NCBI RefSeq assembly: GCF_963583255.1
Contig: NC_084807.1
Location: 15,027,072 to 15,091,071 of the forward strand
Origin: Pyrus communis
Taxonomy: Eukaryota > Streptophyta > Magnoliopsida > Rosales > Rosaceae
Length of the DNA stretch: 64,000 bases
Direction of reading: 5' to 3'
The notes under the pieces: model-generated
Told to the model about the DNA's origin: nothing
The model's input: only the letters and a program-made list of their open reading frames with translations
Databases searched by the model: none
Part shown: positions 1-11,620 of the stretch, one piece after another
Numbering within the stretch: the stretch's first letter is position 1
Layout: the number at the start of each line of letters is the position of its first letter
Made by a program: the position numbers and the translations under genes

Positions 1-865
1 AATAAAGATAATTAAATTTAAACATTGAAAACAAAGAATAGAATACACCTAGAAATGCTCCAACAATCCAACATCTTGAATGGCAAGCACGGCTCCAGGT
101 GGCTCTTTCTTCCTTCCTTGCTGCGGCACAATGGGGATTCTCTGAATTTAGGCTCTTGAGGTGTGGTGGATGGTGTGGTGATCTAATGGTAGAGGGTGGT
201 GGTTTGATTTGTGCGGCATAATGTAGTATTTATAGGCTAGGGTTTTGCACAATTTCTGAAGGGAAAAGGATTGCACAATCCTAGGGGAAAAGGACTAGCT
301 ATATGGTAGAAACCAAAGAGGAAAAGGAGAGAGAGGTGCAGCAGGTTCTTAGGGCTTCTAGAAAGGGGTTTTGTGACAGGTTTCTAGAAGGACAAGGGAT
401 AAGATATGTGGCACAACTTAGGGAACAAAAATAGGGCTTCTAGAACCTGATATTTAGGTGATTTAATGTGAAAAGGAGTCATCTTTGCAGCAGGATTTAA
501 GGTGGAATAAGATTAGGTTAGGATAAGATAAGATAAGTTTGGATAAGATAAGGGTGTTTGCATAATGTTCCTTCTTTGTAGCTAATTCCTTATCTTCAAT
601 GCTTCCAAATTTGTCTCTCCAGATATTAAGCACATACCTAGCCTCTCTTGATCTTCAAATTCGTCCATCCACCTTGCTCCATATGCAAGTTATCCATTCC
701 ATGCCCAAAACTGCTCCAAATAGCTCCAAAATGCACTTTCTTGCCAACTTTGCCATTAGGACCTACAAACACACGAAAATAGCTTAAAACCCTATAATAA
801 ATGGAAACTAACTATGTAAATGCAAGAAAACAAGCTAACTAAGTCGCATAAATATGCTCCTATCA
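1..865 (-). mobile_element. Partial LTR of family A, minus strand, cut by window edge
   Basis: The right edge reads, on the minus strand, as TGATAGGAGCATATTTATGC, which is the start of the family-A LTR also seen at 24637, 32701, 53088 and (minus) 11432. The body contains the typical family-A downstream text (CTCCAAC..., TGCGGC...). The left end lies outside the window, so it cannot be said whether this is a solo LTR or one end of a full element. It sits inside copia copy 1: the sequence after 865 (TTTCCGTCCTTGAATAC) is continuous with the copia sequence seen at 24311 onwards. The TSD would be TTTCC but only one side is visible. Confidence 0.8.
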
Positions 866-981
866 TTTCCGTCCTTGAATACTTAAAATTATTTTAAATG
901 GATATTTGTTTTTAGAACTTTTATGCATGTGACCGATTCAAATTAATTTTTCATTCTAGGTATGACTAGTGGGGAAGTTAG

Positions 982-1246
982 TTGTTTACAGATAGTACAA
1001 CCATGCACACCATTTTGTGTGAACGTATCTATTTCACTAACTTGGTACCTAAGAATGCACCTCTGACAACCCTCTCAAGCCCATCCAACCTGATCGAAAG
1101 ATACGGTAAGGCATGTATAATGTTGTCCAATGGTACATTCTTGACCATTGATGAGGCTCTTTATTTTCCACGTTCCGGAAGAGCGTTGTTAAGCTTTAAG
1201 GACATTAGAGAAAACAATTACCACGCTGAAACCCATGTAGAAAACA
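982..1246 (+). pseudogene. Copia protease region remnant
   Basis: The reading frame contains DSTTMHTIL, a degenerate retroviral-type aspartic protease active site (D-S/T-G expected, the G is replaced by T), followed by the copia-typical stretch with LFSPR-like and LSFKDIRENNYH motifs. The same segment occurs in copy 2 around 24425-24636 and 35349-35420. It is broken at 1247 by the Cassandra element, and its continuation (GVEFLCIT-like coding) is visible after 1885. In a working element this domain would process the Gag-Pol polyprotein. Here it is a non-functional fragment. Confidence 0.75.
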
Positions 1247-1884
1247 TGTCACATCCCGGCCCGGGGCGGATCACTTCCCGGGCCCACTCCACCACCGTAG
1301 CACGATATTGTCCGCTTTGGGCTTACCATTCCCTCACGGTTTTGTTTTTGGGAACTCACGAGTAACTTCCCAGTGGGTCACCCATCATGGGATTGCTCTT
1401 GCCCCTTTCTCGCTTAACTTCAGAGTTCCTACGGAACCCGAAGCCAGTGAGCTCCCAAAAGGCCTCGTGCTAGGTAGAGATGGGAATATACATATAAGGA
1501 TCACTCCCCTGGGCGATGTGGGATGTCACAATCCACCCCCCTTAGGGGCCCGACGTCCTCGTCGGCACATTTCCGGCCAGGGATTGGCTCTAATACCAAT
1601 TATCACATCCCAGCCCGGGGCGGATCACTTCCCGGGCCCGCTCTACCACCATAGCACGATATTGTCCGCTTTGGGCTTACCATTCCCTCACGGTTTTGTT
1701 TTTGGGAACTCACGAGCAACTTCCCAGTGGGTCACCCATCATGGGATTGCTCTAGCCCCTTTCTCACTTAACTTCGGAGTTCCTACGGAACCTGAAGCCA
1801 GTGAGCTCCCAAAAGGCCTCGTGCTAGGTAGAGATGGGAATATACATATAAGGATCACTCCCCTGGGCAATGTGGGATGTCACA
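1247..1884 (-). mobile_element. Cassandra TRIM retrotransposon with 5S-rRNA-like LTRs
   Basis: Two 284-bp direct repeats (1247-1530 and 1601-1884) flank a 70-bp internal region. On the minus strand each LTR begins TGTGACATCCCACAT. A primer-binding site matching the 3' end of initiator methionine tRNA (TGGTATTAGAGCC, minus, 1586-1598) lies 2 nt from the 5' LTR, and a purine tract lies beside the 3' LTR (1531-1541). The flanks AAACA (1242-1246) and AAACG (1885-1889) are a TSD with one change; the uninterrupted copia copy at 35405 reads AAACGG. The LTRs contain 5S-rRNA-like sequence, which defines the Cassandra family. It encodes no protein and depends on other elements to move. Confidence 0.92.
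1353..1475 (-). other. 5S rRNA-like region inside Cassandra LTR (second copy about 1707-1829)
   Basis: Read on the minus strand, this segment has the 5S rRNA landmarks in order: GAACTCTGAAGTTAAGCG, then GGGCAAGAGCAATCCC, then ATGGGTGACC and CTGGGAAGT. These cover the 5S internal control region (A box, intermediate element, C box). The identity is imperfect, as known for Cassandra, so this is not a functional ribosomal gene. The second LTR repeats it with few changes. Confidence 0.85.
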
Positions 1885-1988
1885 AAACGAAGTTGGATTT
1901 CTATGCATAACTTCCTACGAATATGGCCAACAGCGTATTCCAGAGAAAATGAAGCGTATCCCGAGTTGTCTGTATATTACAACCATAC

Positions 1989-3329
1989 TGTTGTGTTCCT
2001 TTGAAGTGAAAATATAAGGATAGTATAATGGCACAAGTAAGGGTGTCGAACCATAGGGACTGATTAGACCTCTACAAATTGCTAGCATTACGTGAACCCT
2101 AACTAAACAATGAAAATGCAACCTGCATTTAGATTTTTCAATTGAAAACTTAAATAACTTAGAAATGCAAGAAAGATAAAGATAAATGATAGGTTGATTT
2201 AGAAATAATGGGAATGGAACTAGGGATACCGAATGCACCATTACAAGCCAATTTCATGAAAATTAAGTCAAAACGCATTCAACTCTCCAATCTGCAACTA
2301 GGGTTCGTTTTACTTATTTATGATCCATTTAATGTGTGGTTGTGATCAAGTACTCCTAATTTGCAACCTAGTTGTGATGTTCAACTTAGATTAGCAAGTA
2401 AGAATCCATTAAGAACAAGAAAACTTCAAAGAACCAAAGAAATCACTTGGCAGGATGTATGTATAGCAGTTTCTTCATTCATTCACATGTCCACCAAAAT
2501 TAAGCATGATGTGTACTATAACCTTGATCAAATGATTCATAAGCAGCCCTAATGGTGATCAAACATTAATAATAACAAACAAATTATACTATAAAATCAT
2601 TGGTAATTTGAATACTTTAACTTAATAACATAGAGTAGTTTTGCAAGGCTACATCAAAATACCCAGCTATGAACTTAATTACACAAGATGATTACATAAT
2701 ATATAAATATCAAGAACATGAGTGAAATTAAATTTCATAGAAGAAAACCCCCTTGAACCAATTCTAATGTTGAAATTCTCCAAGAACAGCGCGGCCACAT
2801 GGTTTCTTCGGTGGCAACGAATGGCGAAGGGAAATAGGGTTTTGTTTCTGGAAGAAAGGCCAAAGAAAGAGAAGAGAGAGAGAGCTCTGGGCAACCCCAA
2901 GGGGGGCTTGTGTAAAAGTGATCTGAAACCTTAGTATTTATATGCTAAATGGGGTTGTAGCTGATTGCAAGGGGATCCCAACCATTAAGCCAAAGTTTTG
3001 AACATTTTTCCTTATTTTGCTTGCTCCTCCAAATTAGGCTAGATATTCCAATTCCTTTCCCATTCTGCTCTTGGTCTTCTAACTAGCCATATTTGCTTTG
3101 GATTCTTTATTTGGGCTTCAAAACAGGCCACTAAACTTCTTTCCACGTTTGAATAAGGGTCAGCCCCAAAAATGGAATGTTTTCACTTCTTTTGCCTTCA
3201 AATTGATCCTAAAGTACATGTAATTACACACCAACACAAAATAAGGTAAAATGCAACCAGTTTAACTCAAAAACATCACAAAGAGACTAGAAATGGATGG
3301 TATAAATGCATGAAATATATGAGTTATCA
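1989..3329 (-). repeat. 3' LTR of element B
   Basis: This 1341-bp repeat matches 8096-11615 once the nested insertion is removed from the latter (about 1359 bp). On the minus strand it starts TGATAACTCATATATTTCAT and ends GGAACACAACA. A TATA-like box (minus strand of GTATTTATATGC near 2932-2943) lies upstream of the expected transcription start. The purine run just outside 3329 (minus GCGGGTATT) is a likely polypurine tract. ORFs within it are incidental. Confidence 0.9.
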
Positions 3330-4056
3330 AATACCCGCAAACCTAGTTTTTGCTAGTCCCCTAGCAAAACTATAACTAAAAACACACAAAAACAATAAAA
3401 TCTAACTATACCACTTTCGCTGGCTATACGATTGCACTGAGCATGTGCAACAAGCCTTTAAACTTCTAGGTGTCCCTAGGTGGAGGAGTTGTGTCTCTTG
3501 AGGGTTTACAGTGATGACACCCATAAACATCTACAGACTCTGCAAACAAATTAGTTAAAGCATACTTGAAACAAACTAATAAGAACCAATGAACGCTTAG
3601 TCGTACATCCAAACCAAAAGCCTGCCACTTCAAAGAATCGTGTCATGTGTAAAGTGTAAAAATATTACTCCATGATTCATGACTTCAAAGACACCATACT
3701 CAAATGCTAAAGATAGAATTCACATCAACTCTAATCTCATAGATATCACTCAAATTTTCACTCAGATCCTAAGGTGTAGTCTTTCCACAAACACATGTGA
3801 GTGAAATTATGTAAAAGGGAATCAAAATTCTCACATATGAAATACAAAATAAAAGCACAGTTTATGAACAGATCTCATGAAATGAATCAAATACTAAGAA
3901 TATGGATAACACACATACTTACCATCACCCATGAATACATCCTCAAAGATTAGCTAGGTCTTTCACATGGTTGTAATGTAACGCTTAGGCGAGGGGCTAT
4001 GAAAAAAAAAAAAAAAATAGGAAATACTAAAACTTGGAACGTACCAAAGTGTCTTC
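3330..4056 (-). other. Element B non-coding 3' internal region
   Basis: No gene is seen. On the minus strand the end of this stretch, next to the LTR, reads GGGGACTAGCAAAAACTAGG and then GCGGGTATTTGATAAC. This closely parallels the end of element A (GAGGACTAGCAAAAG, then GTGGGGGTATTTGATAGG at 32669-32706), which implies a shared polypurine-tract region. A run of 14 or so A residues is at 4001-4017. Confidence 0.7.
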
Positions 4057-5958
4057 TGATAAGTCACATTTTGCATGCATTTATATTTTCCTTATTTGGC
4101 GTCTTTGTGATTGTTTTGGATTAAACTAGTTGCATTTTACATTATTTGGTGTTAGTGTGCAGCCAAGTGGGAATTTGGATCAATGGGAAGGCAAATGAAG
4201 TAAAAACATTCCAGAAAAGATGTGAAGTGTTAAGAGATGCAATTCGGCCATATTGGGTGATTCTAAACAAGGCAAAAACATTGAAGTCAACTATGTGGTT
4301 CCAACACCAAAACATGCATTCACATGCATGTTCACAACCTTGGCCGTGCATTCTCATGTCATCCCATCATTTTATGCACTTCTAGCACCAAATCAGATTT
4401 CTCACACCTTGTGCCGTGCATTCCACTACTTGTCCATCTCCCTTTTGCGCCAAAAACATCCACTTCCATCACTTAATCCACTCAGCCACATTCACATGGA
4501 TGATTCACAAGCTGACCGTGCATTCCATTTCCCTTCTCCACTTCATCTTTGCAGAAATCCACATGCATTTTGATTAAACAAACCACATACCTGCAGATCA
4601 TGTCCACTCCTTTCAGCCATCATTTCAGAAATCCATTTCATCCCATCATTCCATGTGATTCCAGCCCCCTTTGTCCATGCCGTGTGCTTTCTTCCCCTTT
4701 CCAGATTTGTACAAACAATTTCAAATGGCCAATTCACCTTTGCAGGTTCCACTCACTTGTTGAAGCAAGGGCACATGCTTCTTTGAATACATTAACACAT
4801 ACTTGCAGATCTTGTCCATGCCATGCGTCCACTACCTCAGAAACCCATCAATTCCAGCTCATTTTATGCTATTCCATCTCACTTGTGCAGATGGAGATCC
4901 AATCTGAGTGTTGGAGCCACATTCCTTTCTATAAAAACAAGTCTCACTTCACACAACAAGGGTTCCGCATTTTTTTCTTCTTCACTCAGTCCATTACACA
5001 CGCATAACTTCTCCCATTTCACTTCATTTTCTGTCCATTTCTGTCCCAAGGGCAGAAACCATTCAACCATAACCAATCTACCTGCATCCGCACCACATTT
5101 GGAAAACCAACACCGAAGGCACTCTTCAAGGAATTCAACATCAGTTTTGCTTCAAGGGTTTCTTCTTATTAATTCTATGTTCATTCATGTTTTATATTTT
5201 TATGTTAAATCTTTTGTAAACATGAATTGTAACTAATCCTCCTCTAGGGATTCGATGTAACCTTGCAAAGTTTGCCATGTAATTAAGTTAGAATGCTCAG
5301 TTTGTCCATCTATTTCTTGTTTCATTCTCTGATTTAATGGTGACTTAGTGTGTTGATTTTAATGTTTGATCATCATTTGAATTAATCACTAAGTTGTGTA
5401 GCCAAGATTAAAACACACATCATGCATAATCTTGGTAGATATGTGAATGAATGAAGGGAATGTTTAGCAAACATCCTGCCGAGTTATTCCCTTTGGTTTT
5501 ATGAAAGTTTCTCGTGCATTACATACTCTTGATTATGAACCAAAGTTGCACATCACAACTAGGTTCATGATTAGAGACATTTGATCAAATCCACACATCA
5601 TATGGTTGATCATGTCCAAGTGAAACAAACTCAAGAAATAGGTAGATGAATGAGTACAAACTAACTTAACAAACATGGACTTAGTTGAGCAATGGTGAAA
5701 CCGAATCCCTAGCTTCATTTCCATTGGTACTATCCCATTTTATTAGTTGTTGATTCATTTATTTGTGTTTACTTCATTTTCTTATGCTTTCAAGTTACAA
5801 CTACAAATCTGCCTATTTTGATTAGTTTGATTCATTTTATAGAGTTCTTGCAAAACAAGTATTTACATAGGTCCAATTAGTCCCTGTGGATTCGACACCC
5901 TTGCTTGTGCCATTATACTAAACCTATTCTAGCATTAGGAAGGAATTATACATCAACA
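4057..5958 (+). mobile_element. Solo LTR E (1902 bp) inside element B
   Basis: It starts TGATAAGTCACATTTTGCAT and ends TACATCAACA, with perfect TSDs TCTTC at 4052-4056 and 5959-5963. No internal region or partner LTR is present, so it is a solo LTR left by unequal recombination. A TATA box (TCTATAAAAACAAG, about 4929-4942) marks the expected promoter. Near its end the motif GATTCGACACCCTTGCTTGTG resembles the ends of families B and D, so these gypsy-like families are related. The several ORFs within it overlap in different frames and have low-complexity content; none is supported as a gene. Confidence 0.92.
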
Positions 5959-7008
5959 TCTTCCTTGTGAAACCAGCGAGCTCTCCTCTTCAATTGACCT
6001 TACATGTTTATTCTTGGCGTCCAGGACCCATGTGTGATAGTGAAAGGATTTGGAAATTTCACTTTCTTTGATCATGTATTTTTTTCTTTTCTTCTTTTGT
6101 TCTTTCCATTTATCTTTTTATTTTTGAACTTCTTTTATTTTGCAATTCTAGCACATGTTACCTTGGTACACGCCACTTTTTTTATGTAGAGCTCAATCAT
6201 TATCTTTGTCTTCATCACTTTGGTATTCCCCAAACTATAAGGTATGGCTGTAATGGGCTAAGTATCTTTGATTGAGATGAACAAGTAGGGAAATATAGTG
6301 GTGAGAAAAGAAAAAGGTTAAAAGTGTTTGGCTTCAAAATGGGGTAATGGTACACATATAAAGATAGGGAATTTGGCCTTTTGGTGGTTAAAACATGCAT
6401 AGCCTAACATCGTCTCATTGAGTTCATTCATGAGTGATACCAAACACATGCTATCTGCAAAAGAGCATAATACTTAGCGTTCAAACAAACAGAAATAATG
6501 AGATCATCTAAAGTCAAATTGAAAGAAAAAGATAGGAGCAGAAACACTTTAAACCCTCTCAAAGAAGCAAATAGGCTCAAAATAACTCACAAGGCTAGTC
6601 TCCACTATTCTTCTTCCACGCATGGTCTTTAACCATCATCATTCCAAGAGTAATAGCTTTGTAAAAGAAAAGAAGATACGAAACTTTTTCATGACAACAC
6701 TGTAGTTTTGTTTGTAAACATTGGTCTCATATACATTCACATTAGTAAGCAAAAGCAAACTTAACTGAAACTCAAAACAAACAAAAATTTTCAATCCCAC
6801 TCCCCCAAACCTCAACTAAGCATTGTCCTCGATGCTTAAAAATGAATGGAATGCATGCAGTGCAAATAGGCAGAGTGTGTGGAATGAAAATAAAATAACA
6901 AAAAAAGACACAAATGAAAGGAAAGAACACAAACCCAGCTAGGTTGCCTCCTAGCAAGCACTTTATTTAACGTCTAGACAAGATGTGGTGGGTATGATGG
7001 ATGAACGC
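5959..7008 (-). other. Element B internal region, non-coding
   Basis: No gene is recognised. On the minus strand the segment 6775-6840 contains GAGGACAATG followed by GGTTTGGGGGAGTGGGA. The same pair, GAGGACAATGTTTGATTTAAATG followed by a G run, is present in element A at 31000-31030. This is a conserved non-coding signature shared by the two families. The rest is AT-rich with T/A tracts. Confidence 0.55.
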
Positions 7009-7711
7009 CTAGGGTGGCAGGAAGTCAAGATACCTCTGCACCTTGGTCGGAAGAAGTGGTTTCTTTGGAGGGACTTTGAATATGGTGCGTTGAATTTCCA
7101 CAAGGACTTGATTGTGATGGCGTTTTGGTATCTTCTTGTGAATAAAATGCAAGACCATATCATCTTCCTTTGCTTGAGATGGCAGCAAGGTCTCATTATC
7201 GAACTTCAATTTTTTTCCCTCTTGAAATGGCAGCAAATCATCTTCCAAACACTCCAAATATGGCACCTGAAAAGATGTAAAACAACTTGGAGAATCGGAC
7301 ATAGATTTTGAAAAACATTCAATTAAATTAGAGGATAAAGGAAGACCTTCCAACAATATGTCCGGCACAGTTTCACCAAGCACATCTATGAGTGACTCAT
7401 CATGCTTTTGTTTGACATATCTCCCTGGAAAAAGGAATTGGTGGAACATATGGCTTGGGAGGAATGAAAGGCTCTTCATCTTCATAAAGCTCAGGAACCT
7501 CATGAAAATATGCACAGCAAGCTTCCTTTGGTTGTTCCTCTTTCTCTTCTTGATCATCACCACCGGATTGATGTTCATTTAACGCTTGGACAATCTGCCC
7601 CAAATGAATTTCCAACTTGGTAAGTGCAAAGCAGTGTTCTTGAATCATGTTACTCGTTAATTGTTGAAATTGTAAAGTACTTTGAGCAAGTAGCTTCAAA
7701 GTGTCCTCCAA
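7009..7711 (-). pseudogene. Degenerate gag-like region of element B
   Basis: Two overlapping minus-strand frames (7400-7711, then 7009-7578) together carry one broken coding region. The first includes QEEKEEQPKEACC and PPKPYVPPIPFSRE; the second continues with the equivalent PGRYVKQKHDESL, so a frameshift lies around 7400-7450. The PPxxPFP-R motif followed by an alpha-helical acidic stretch matches the gag-like protein of element A (28300-28420), and resembles the Gag/protease junction of Athila/Tat-type gypsy elements. No zinc knuckle, protease or polymerase motif follows. The upstream N-terminal part is weakly open to about 7800. Confidence 0.6.
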
Positions 7712-8070
7712 AGTAATGTTTTGCTGTGATGGAGGAACAAATGCTTAATTTGGAGCTTCTATGTTGTTCCAAGAGCCATGATCAGAGTTTCTCCATGTGG
7801 GGTTGTATGTATTTGGCAATGGTTATAGTGGCTCTTGGTTAGAGAAACACATGTGATGTGAGTGCTCTCGAACAAATGTAGGAAACTCATCTCTCCTTAG
7901 ACAAAGTTGAAGGGGATGGCCAATTTTAGCACATAACAGACATTCACCATACATCTTGGTTACAAAATAAAAATAGAAAAAAAAAACTAAATTATAAATG
8001 AAAAATCTAAACCAAGAAAACAAAAACAGATAGGGTTTATAAAGCAAGCAATTAGAGGGGACTGAAATCA

Positions 8071-8089
8071 GTCCCCGATAATGGTGCCA
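8071..8089 (-). promoter_or_regulatory. Primer-binding site of element B (tRNA-Asp-like)
   Basis: On the minus strand, 6 nt beyond the 5' LTR, the sequence is TGGCACCATTATCGGGGAC. It is a diverged form of the site TGGCGCCGTTGCCGGGG found in element A, which is complementary to the 3' end of plant aspartate tRNA. It fixes the element's orientation as minus. Confidence 0.75.
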
Positions 8090-9276
8090 AAATTTTGTTG
8101 TGTTCCTTTCAAGTGCAAATATAAGGATAGTATAATGGCACAAGTAAGGGTGTCGAACCAGAGGGACTGATTAGACCTCTACAAATTACTAGCTTTATGT
8201 GAACCCTAACTAAACAATGAAAATGCAAACTGGATTTAGATTTTTCAATTGAAAACTTAAATAACTTAAAAATGCAAGAAAGATAAAGATAAATGATAGG
8301 TTGATTTAGAAATAATAGGAATGGAAATAGGGATGCCGATTTCACCATTAAAAGCCAATTCCATGAAAATTAAGTCAAAATGCATTCAACTCTCCAATCT
8401 ACAACTAGGGTTCGTTTTACTTTTTTATGATCATCCACTTGATGTGTGGTTGTGATCAAGTACTCCTAATGTGCAACCTAGTTGTGATGTTCAACTTAGA
8501 TTAGCAAATAAGAATCCATTAAGAACAAGAAAACTTCAAAGAACCAAAGAAATCACATGGTAGGATATATGCATAACAGTTTTTTCATTCATTCACTTGT
8601 CCACCTAAGCATGATGTGTACTATAACCTTGATCAAATAATTCATAAGCAGCCCTAATTGTGATCAAATATTAAGATTAACAAACAAATTATACTATAAA
8701 ATCAGTGATTGAAACAAGAACACAAATTGGTAATTTGAATACTTTAGCTTAATAACATAGAGCAGTTTTGCAAGGCTACATCGAAATCCCTAGCTATGAA
8801 CTTAATTACACAACATGATTACAGAATATATAAATATCAAGAACAACATGAGTGAAATTAAAGTTCATAGAAGAAACCCCCTTGAAGCAATTCTGATGTT
8901 GAACTTCTCAAAGAACAGCGCAGCTGCGTGGTATCTTCGGTGGCAACAGATGGCGAAGGGAGATAGGGTTTTGTTTCTGGAAGAAAGACCAATGAAAGAG
9001 AAGAGAGAGAGAGCTTTGGGCAACCCCAAGGGGGGCTTGTGTAAAAGTGATCTGAAACCTTAGTATTTATATGCTAAATGAGGTTGTAGTTGATTGCAAA
9101 GGGATCCCAACCATTAAGCCAAAGTTTTGAACGTTTTTCCTTATTTTTCTCCTCCAAATCAGGCTAGATATTCCAATTCCTTTCTCATTCTACTCTTGGC
9201 CTTCTAACCAGCCAGATTCGCTTTGGATTCTTTATTTGGGCTTCAAAACAGGCCACTAAACTTCTTTCCACGTTTG

Positions 9277-11432
9277 TGATGTGATAAAAGATAGCACTCA
9301 AATTAAACCCTCTTTTAGACAATTGTAGTATAGATATAAGTAGGGATCATTCTAGGCCCGGGATTAGGAGGGATTGCTAATCTAATGAAAATCAACTCAA
9401 AGATGTAAAAATATGCTTTAAAACACTTAAACACACTCAAAAGACTCTAACTAAACTTGTATGACTCAAAACAATCTTTAAAGACTCAAAACAACTCAGA
9501 ACAATAAAAAAGACTCAATTTAGATTCTAAGACTCAATTTGGACGAAAATACAATTAGTTTTGACTCAAAAGACTTAAAAAGACACTTTTGGACAGATTT
9601 AGAACAAGTAAGAAAAAGGGGTTTGATTTTGGACGAATTGAAAAGAAAACAAGTAACTTAAAACTTTAAAACAGATTTTGGACGAATTTAAGAAAAACCA
9701 ATGGATGATGAACTAGCCAAGGGATACTTCTCCACACATGATACATTCAAACATAAGTTGATTTCCAGTTGCTTTTCCGATAAACCATGAACCTCAATAC
9801 CCCAGATTAACCGTAACATCACTAATTAACCCTCAGATTTCCCTTAATTTATTGGATTGGATGACATCATACGACAACCCAAAGCATTCTTCAAAAGTCC
9901 CCTACATGACATCATAATAGAGATACAATCAAAGATCATTACGTTCAATGGAAATCATAAGTATTGACAAAGCACTTGTAACTATGACATCATGATACTC
10001 ATGCTAGGAATTTACTTAACATGATTGTGAAAACAACTGTAACTACTTGTGAATATAAGTTTGTAACGATTATGTGAAACACCCTTATATTCTAGCACCA
10101 AATTCAAGCATGCAAATTAAGTAGGCCTCCCTAATCAACATACAAGAATAAGTTATCCATCAAACGGTTAAGTAAATTGCATTCACAATTTATGAAATCA
10201 CAACTGGAATTTATCAACTCATATTATAAACGTAATCATGGTTTCAAAGCATCCCTAGGCTAAAACGAGTTTAGCCTCTTATATTCATAACAAAACAAAG
10301 GAGAATAGAATTAAACATTAAAAATAAAAGATAGATTACACCTAAAAATGTTCCAACACTCCAACTTGAATGCATAAACGTCCAAGGCTTCGTCTTCCTT
10401 CTCCTCCTCCTTGCTCAGTCACGGCACAAGATGCTAAGGTGGTTTTGTGGATGATTTTCTGGGTTTTGAATGGATTTAGGAAGGTAAGGTGGTGCGGCAA
10501 GGGTTATGGGTAGTGTATGGAGGATTGGATGAAGGTTTGGAAGTATGGGAATGGTGGAAAGTTGGATGGAAGGCTGCGGCAAGGTTTGGTTTTCTGAATG
10601 AATGAAGGCAGGTTGTGTGGAAGGGTGATTAAGGTCTCTAAGGGTGCGGCTAAGGGTATTTATATGGAAGAAAGAGACCTAAAGCTTTATTACTTAGTTT
10701 AGGGAAAGAAATAACTCCAAATCCTTCAAGAATAGGAAACACAAAGTCAGAAAATCCAAAGGAAAGGCAAAACTCACGGCAAAAGAGTGCAAGAAAGGGA
10801 ATGCTCTTTATTTCTGAAATTAGGCAAGGATTTTGGAATAGAAAAGGGTATGTGAGTTATGGCTGAGTTTGGTATGAAAAAGGAAGGTGTTTGAATGCTT
10901 TAAAATAGGAAAGAAAGCCCTCCCTTGCACGGCAAGGAAGGGAAACACTAAGGGGATACACGGCAAGGATTTTGGTTTGCAAGGAAACATTGTCTTGTGT
11001 CCTAGAATAGGTAGAAGTCCTTGATATTGCTGAAACATGGAGTCTTTAAGGATTAGGAAAGATTAAACCAAAATAGGAAACCTTGGCTTAACTTTCCTAC
11101 TTCAAGTAGGAAACCTTCTTTGACTAGGATTCCTCATTTGATTAGGAATCCTCTTATGATTAGGAATCCTCTTGTGATTAGGAATCCTCTTGTGATTAGG
11201 AATCCTAACTCTTTTAGGTCTTCAATTTCGTCTATTCCTTTTGCTCCAAGCATAAGCTATCCATTCCAAGTCCAATTTTGCTCCAAAATGCTCCAAAATG
11301 CATCTTTTTGCTTCCTTAGCCATGGGAACCTAAAAACACACGAAAATGGCTTAAACTACTAAAACAACTATGAACTAACAACATAAATGCACGAAAACAA
11401 GCTAAGTAAGTCGCCTAAATATGCTCCTATCA
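9277..11432 (-). mobile_element. Solo LTR of family A (2156 bp) in the 5' LTR of element B
   Basis: On the minus strand it starts TGATAGGAGCATATTTAGGC and ends ATCACATCA. Perfect 5-bp TSDs GTTTG are at 9272-9276 and 11433-11437. The plus-strand left end (CTCAAATTAAACCCTCTTTT) is the reverse complement of the element A LTR end. Inside it, 11120-11210 has four tandem copies of a ~19-bp unit containing TTAGGAATCCTCTT. No internal retrotransposon sequence is present. Confidence 0.92.
11120..11210. repeat. Short tandem repeat, ~19-bp unit
   Basis: The unit GATTAGGAATCCTCTTGT is repeated about four times in the solo LTR, with the flanking GACTAGGATTCCTCATTT as a diverged copy. It belongs to the LTR and has no visible function. 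Confidence 0.75.
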
Positions 11433-11620
11433 GTTTGAATAAAGGTCAACTCCAAAAATTGCATGTTTTCACCTATTTTTCCTTCAAATTGATCCTAAAA
11501 TACATGTAACTGCACAATAACACAAAATAAGGTAAAATGCAATCAGTTTAACTCAAAAACATCACAAAGAGACTAGAAATGGATGGTATAAATGCATGAA
11601 ATATATGAGTTATCACATAC

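Larger units (their letters stand above)
1989..11615 (-). mobile_element. Gypsy-like LTR element B, minus strand, complete with both LTRs
   Basis: The element has a 3' LTR (1989-3329), an internal region (3330-8095) and a 5' LTR (8096-11615, enlarged by a nested solo LTR). LTR ends are TGATAACTC and AACACAACA on the minus strand. Perfect 5-bp TSDs CATAC occur at 1984-1988 and 11616-11620. Outside them, copia copy 1 is continuous (compare 35470-35530). The internal region holds a gag-like remnant but no recognisable pol, so the copy is non-autonomous. Two later insertions interrupt it: solo LTR E at 4057-5958 and a family-A solo LTR at 9277-11432. A related solo LTR is at 18595-22848. Confidence 0.92.
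8096..11615 (-). repeat. 5' LTR of element B, split by a nested solo LTR
   Basis: 8096-9276 plus 11438-11615 align with 1989-3329; the middle, 9277-11432 plus a 5-bp duplication, is a foreign solo LTR. The ends are TG/CA with the TSD CATAC outside. Many single-base differences from the 3' LTR are visible (for example around 2045 versus 8152 and 2400 versus 8520), so this insertion is clearly older than element A. Confidence 0.9.

Noticed and set aside
1353..1475. A true 5S rRNA gene
   Set aside because: It is diverged, embedded in an LTR, present in both LTRs and flanked by retroelement signals.
1308..1910. 200-codon plus-strand ORF with an internal repeat
   Set aside because: It lies across both Cassandra LTRs in the 5S-like sequence; the repeat in the protein is just the two LTRs, so it is not a gene.
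6004..6189. Short hydrophobic plus-strand ORF resembling a membrane peptide
   Set aside because: It arises from T-rich non-coding sequence of element B.
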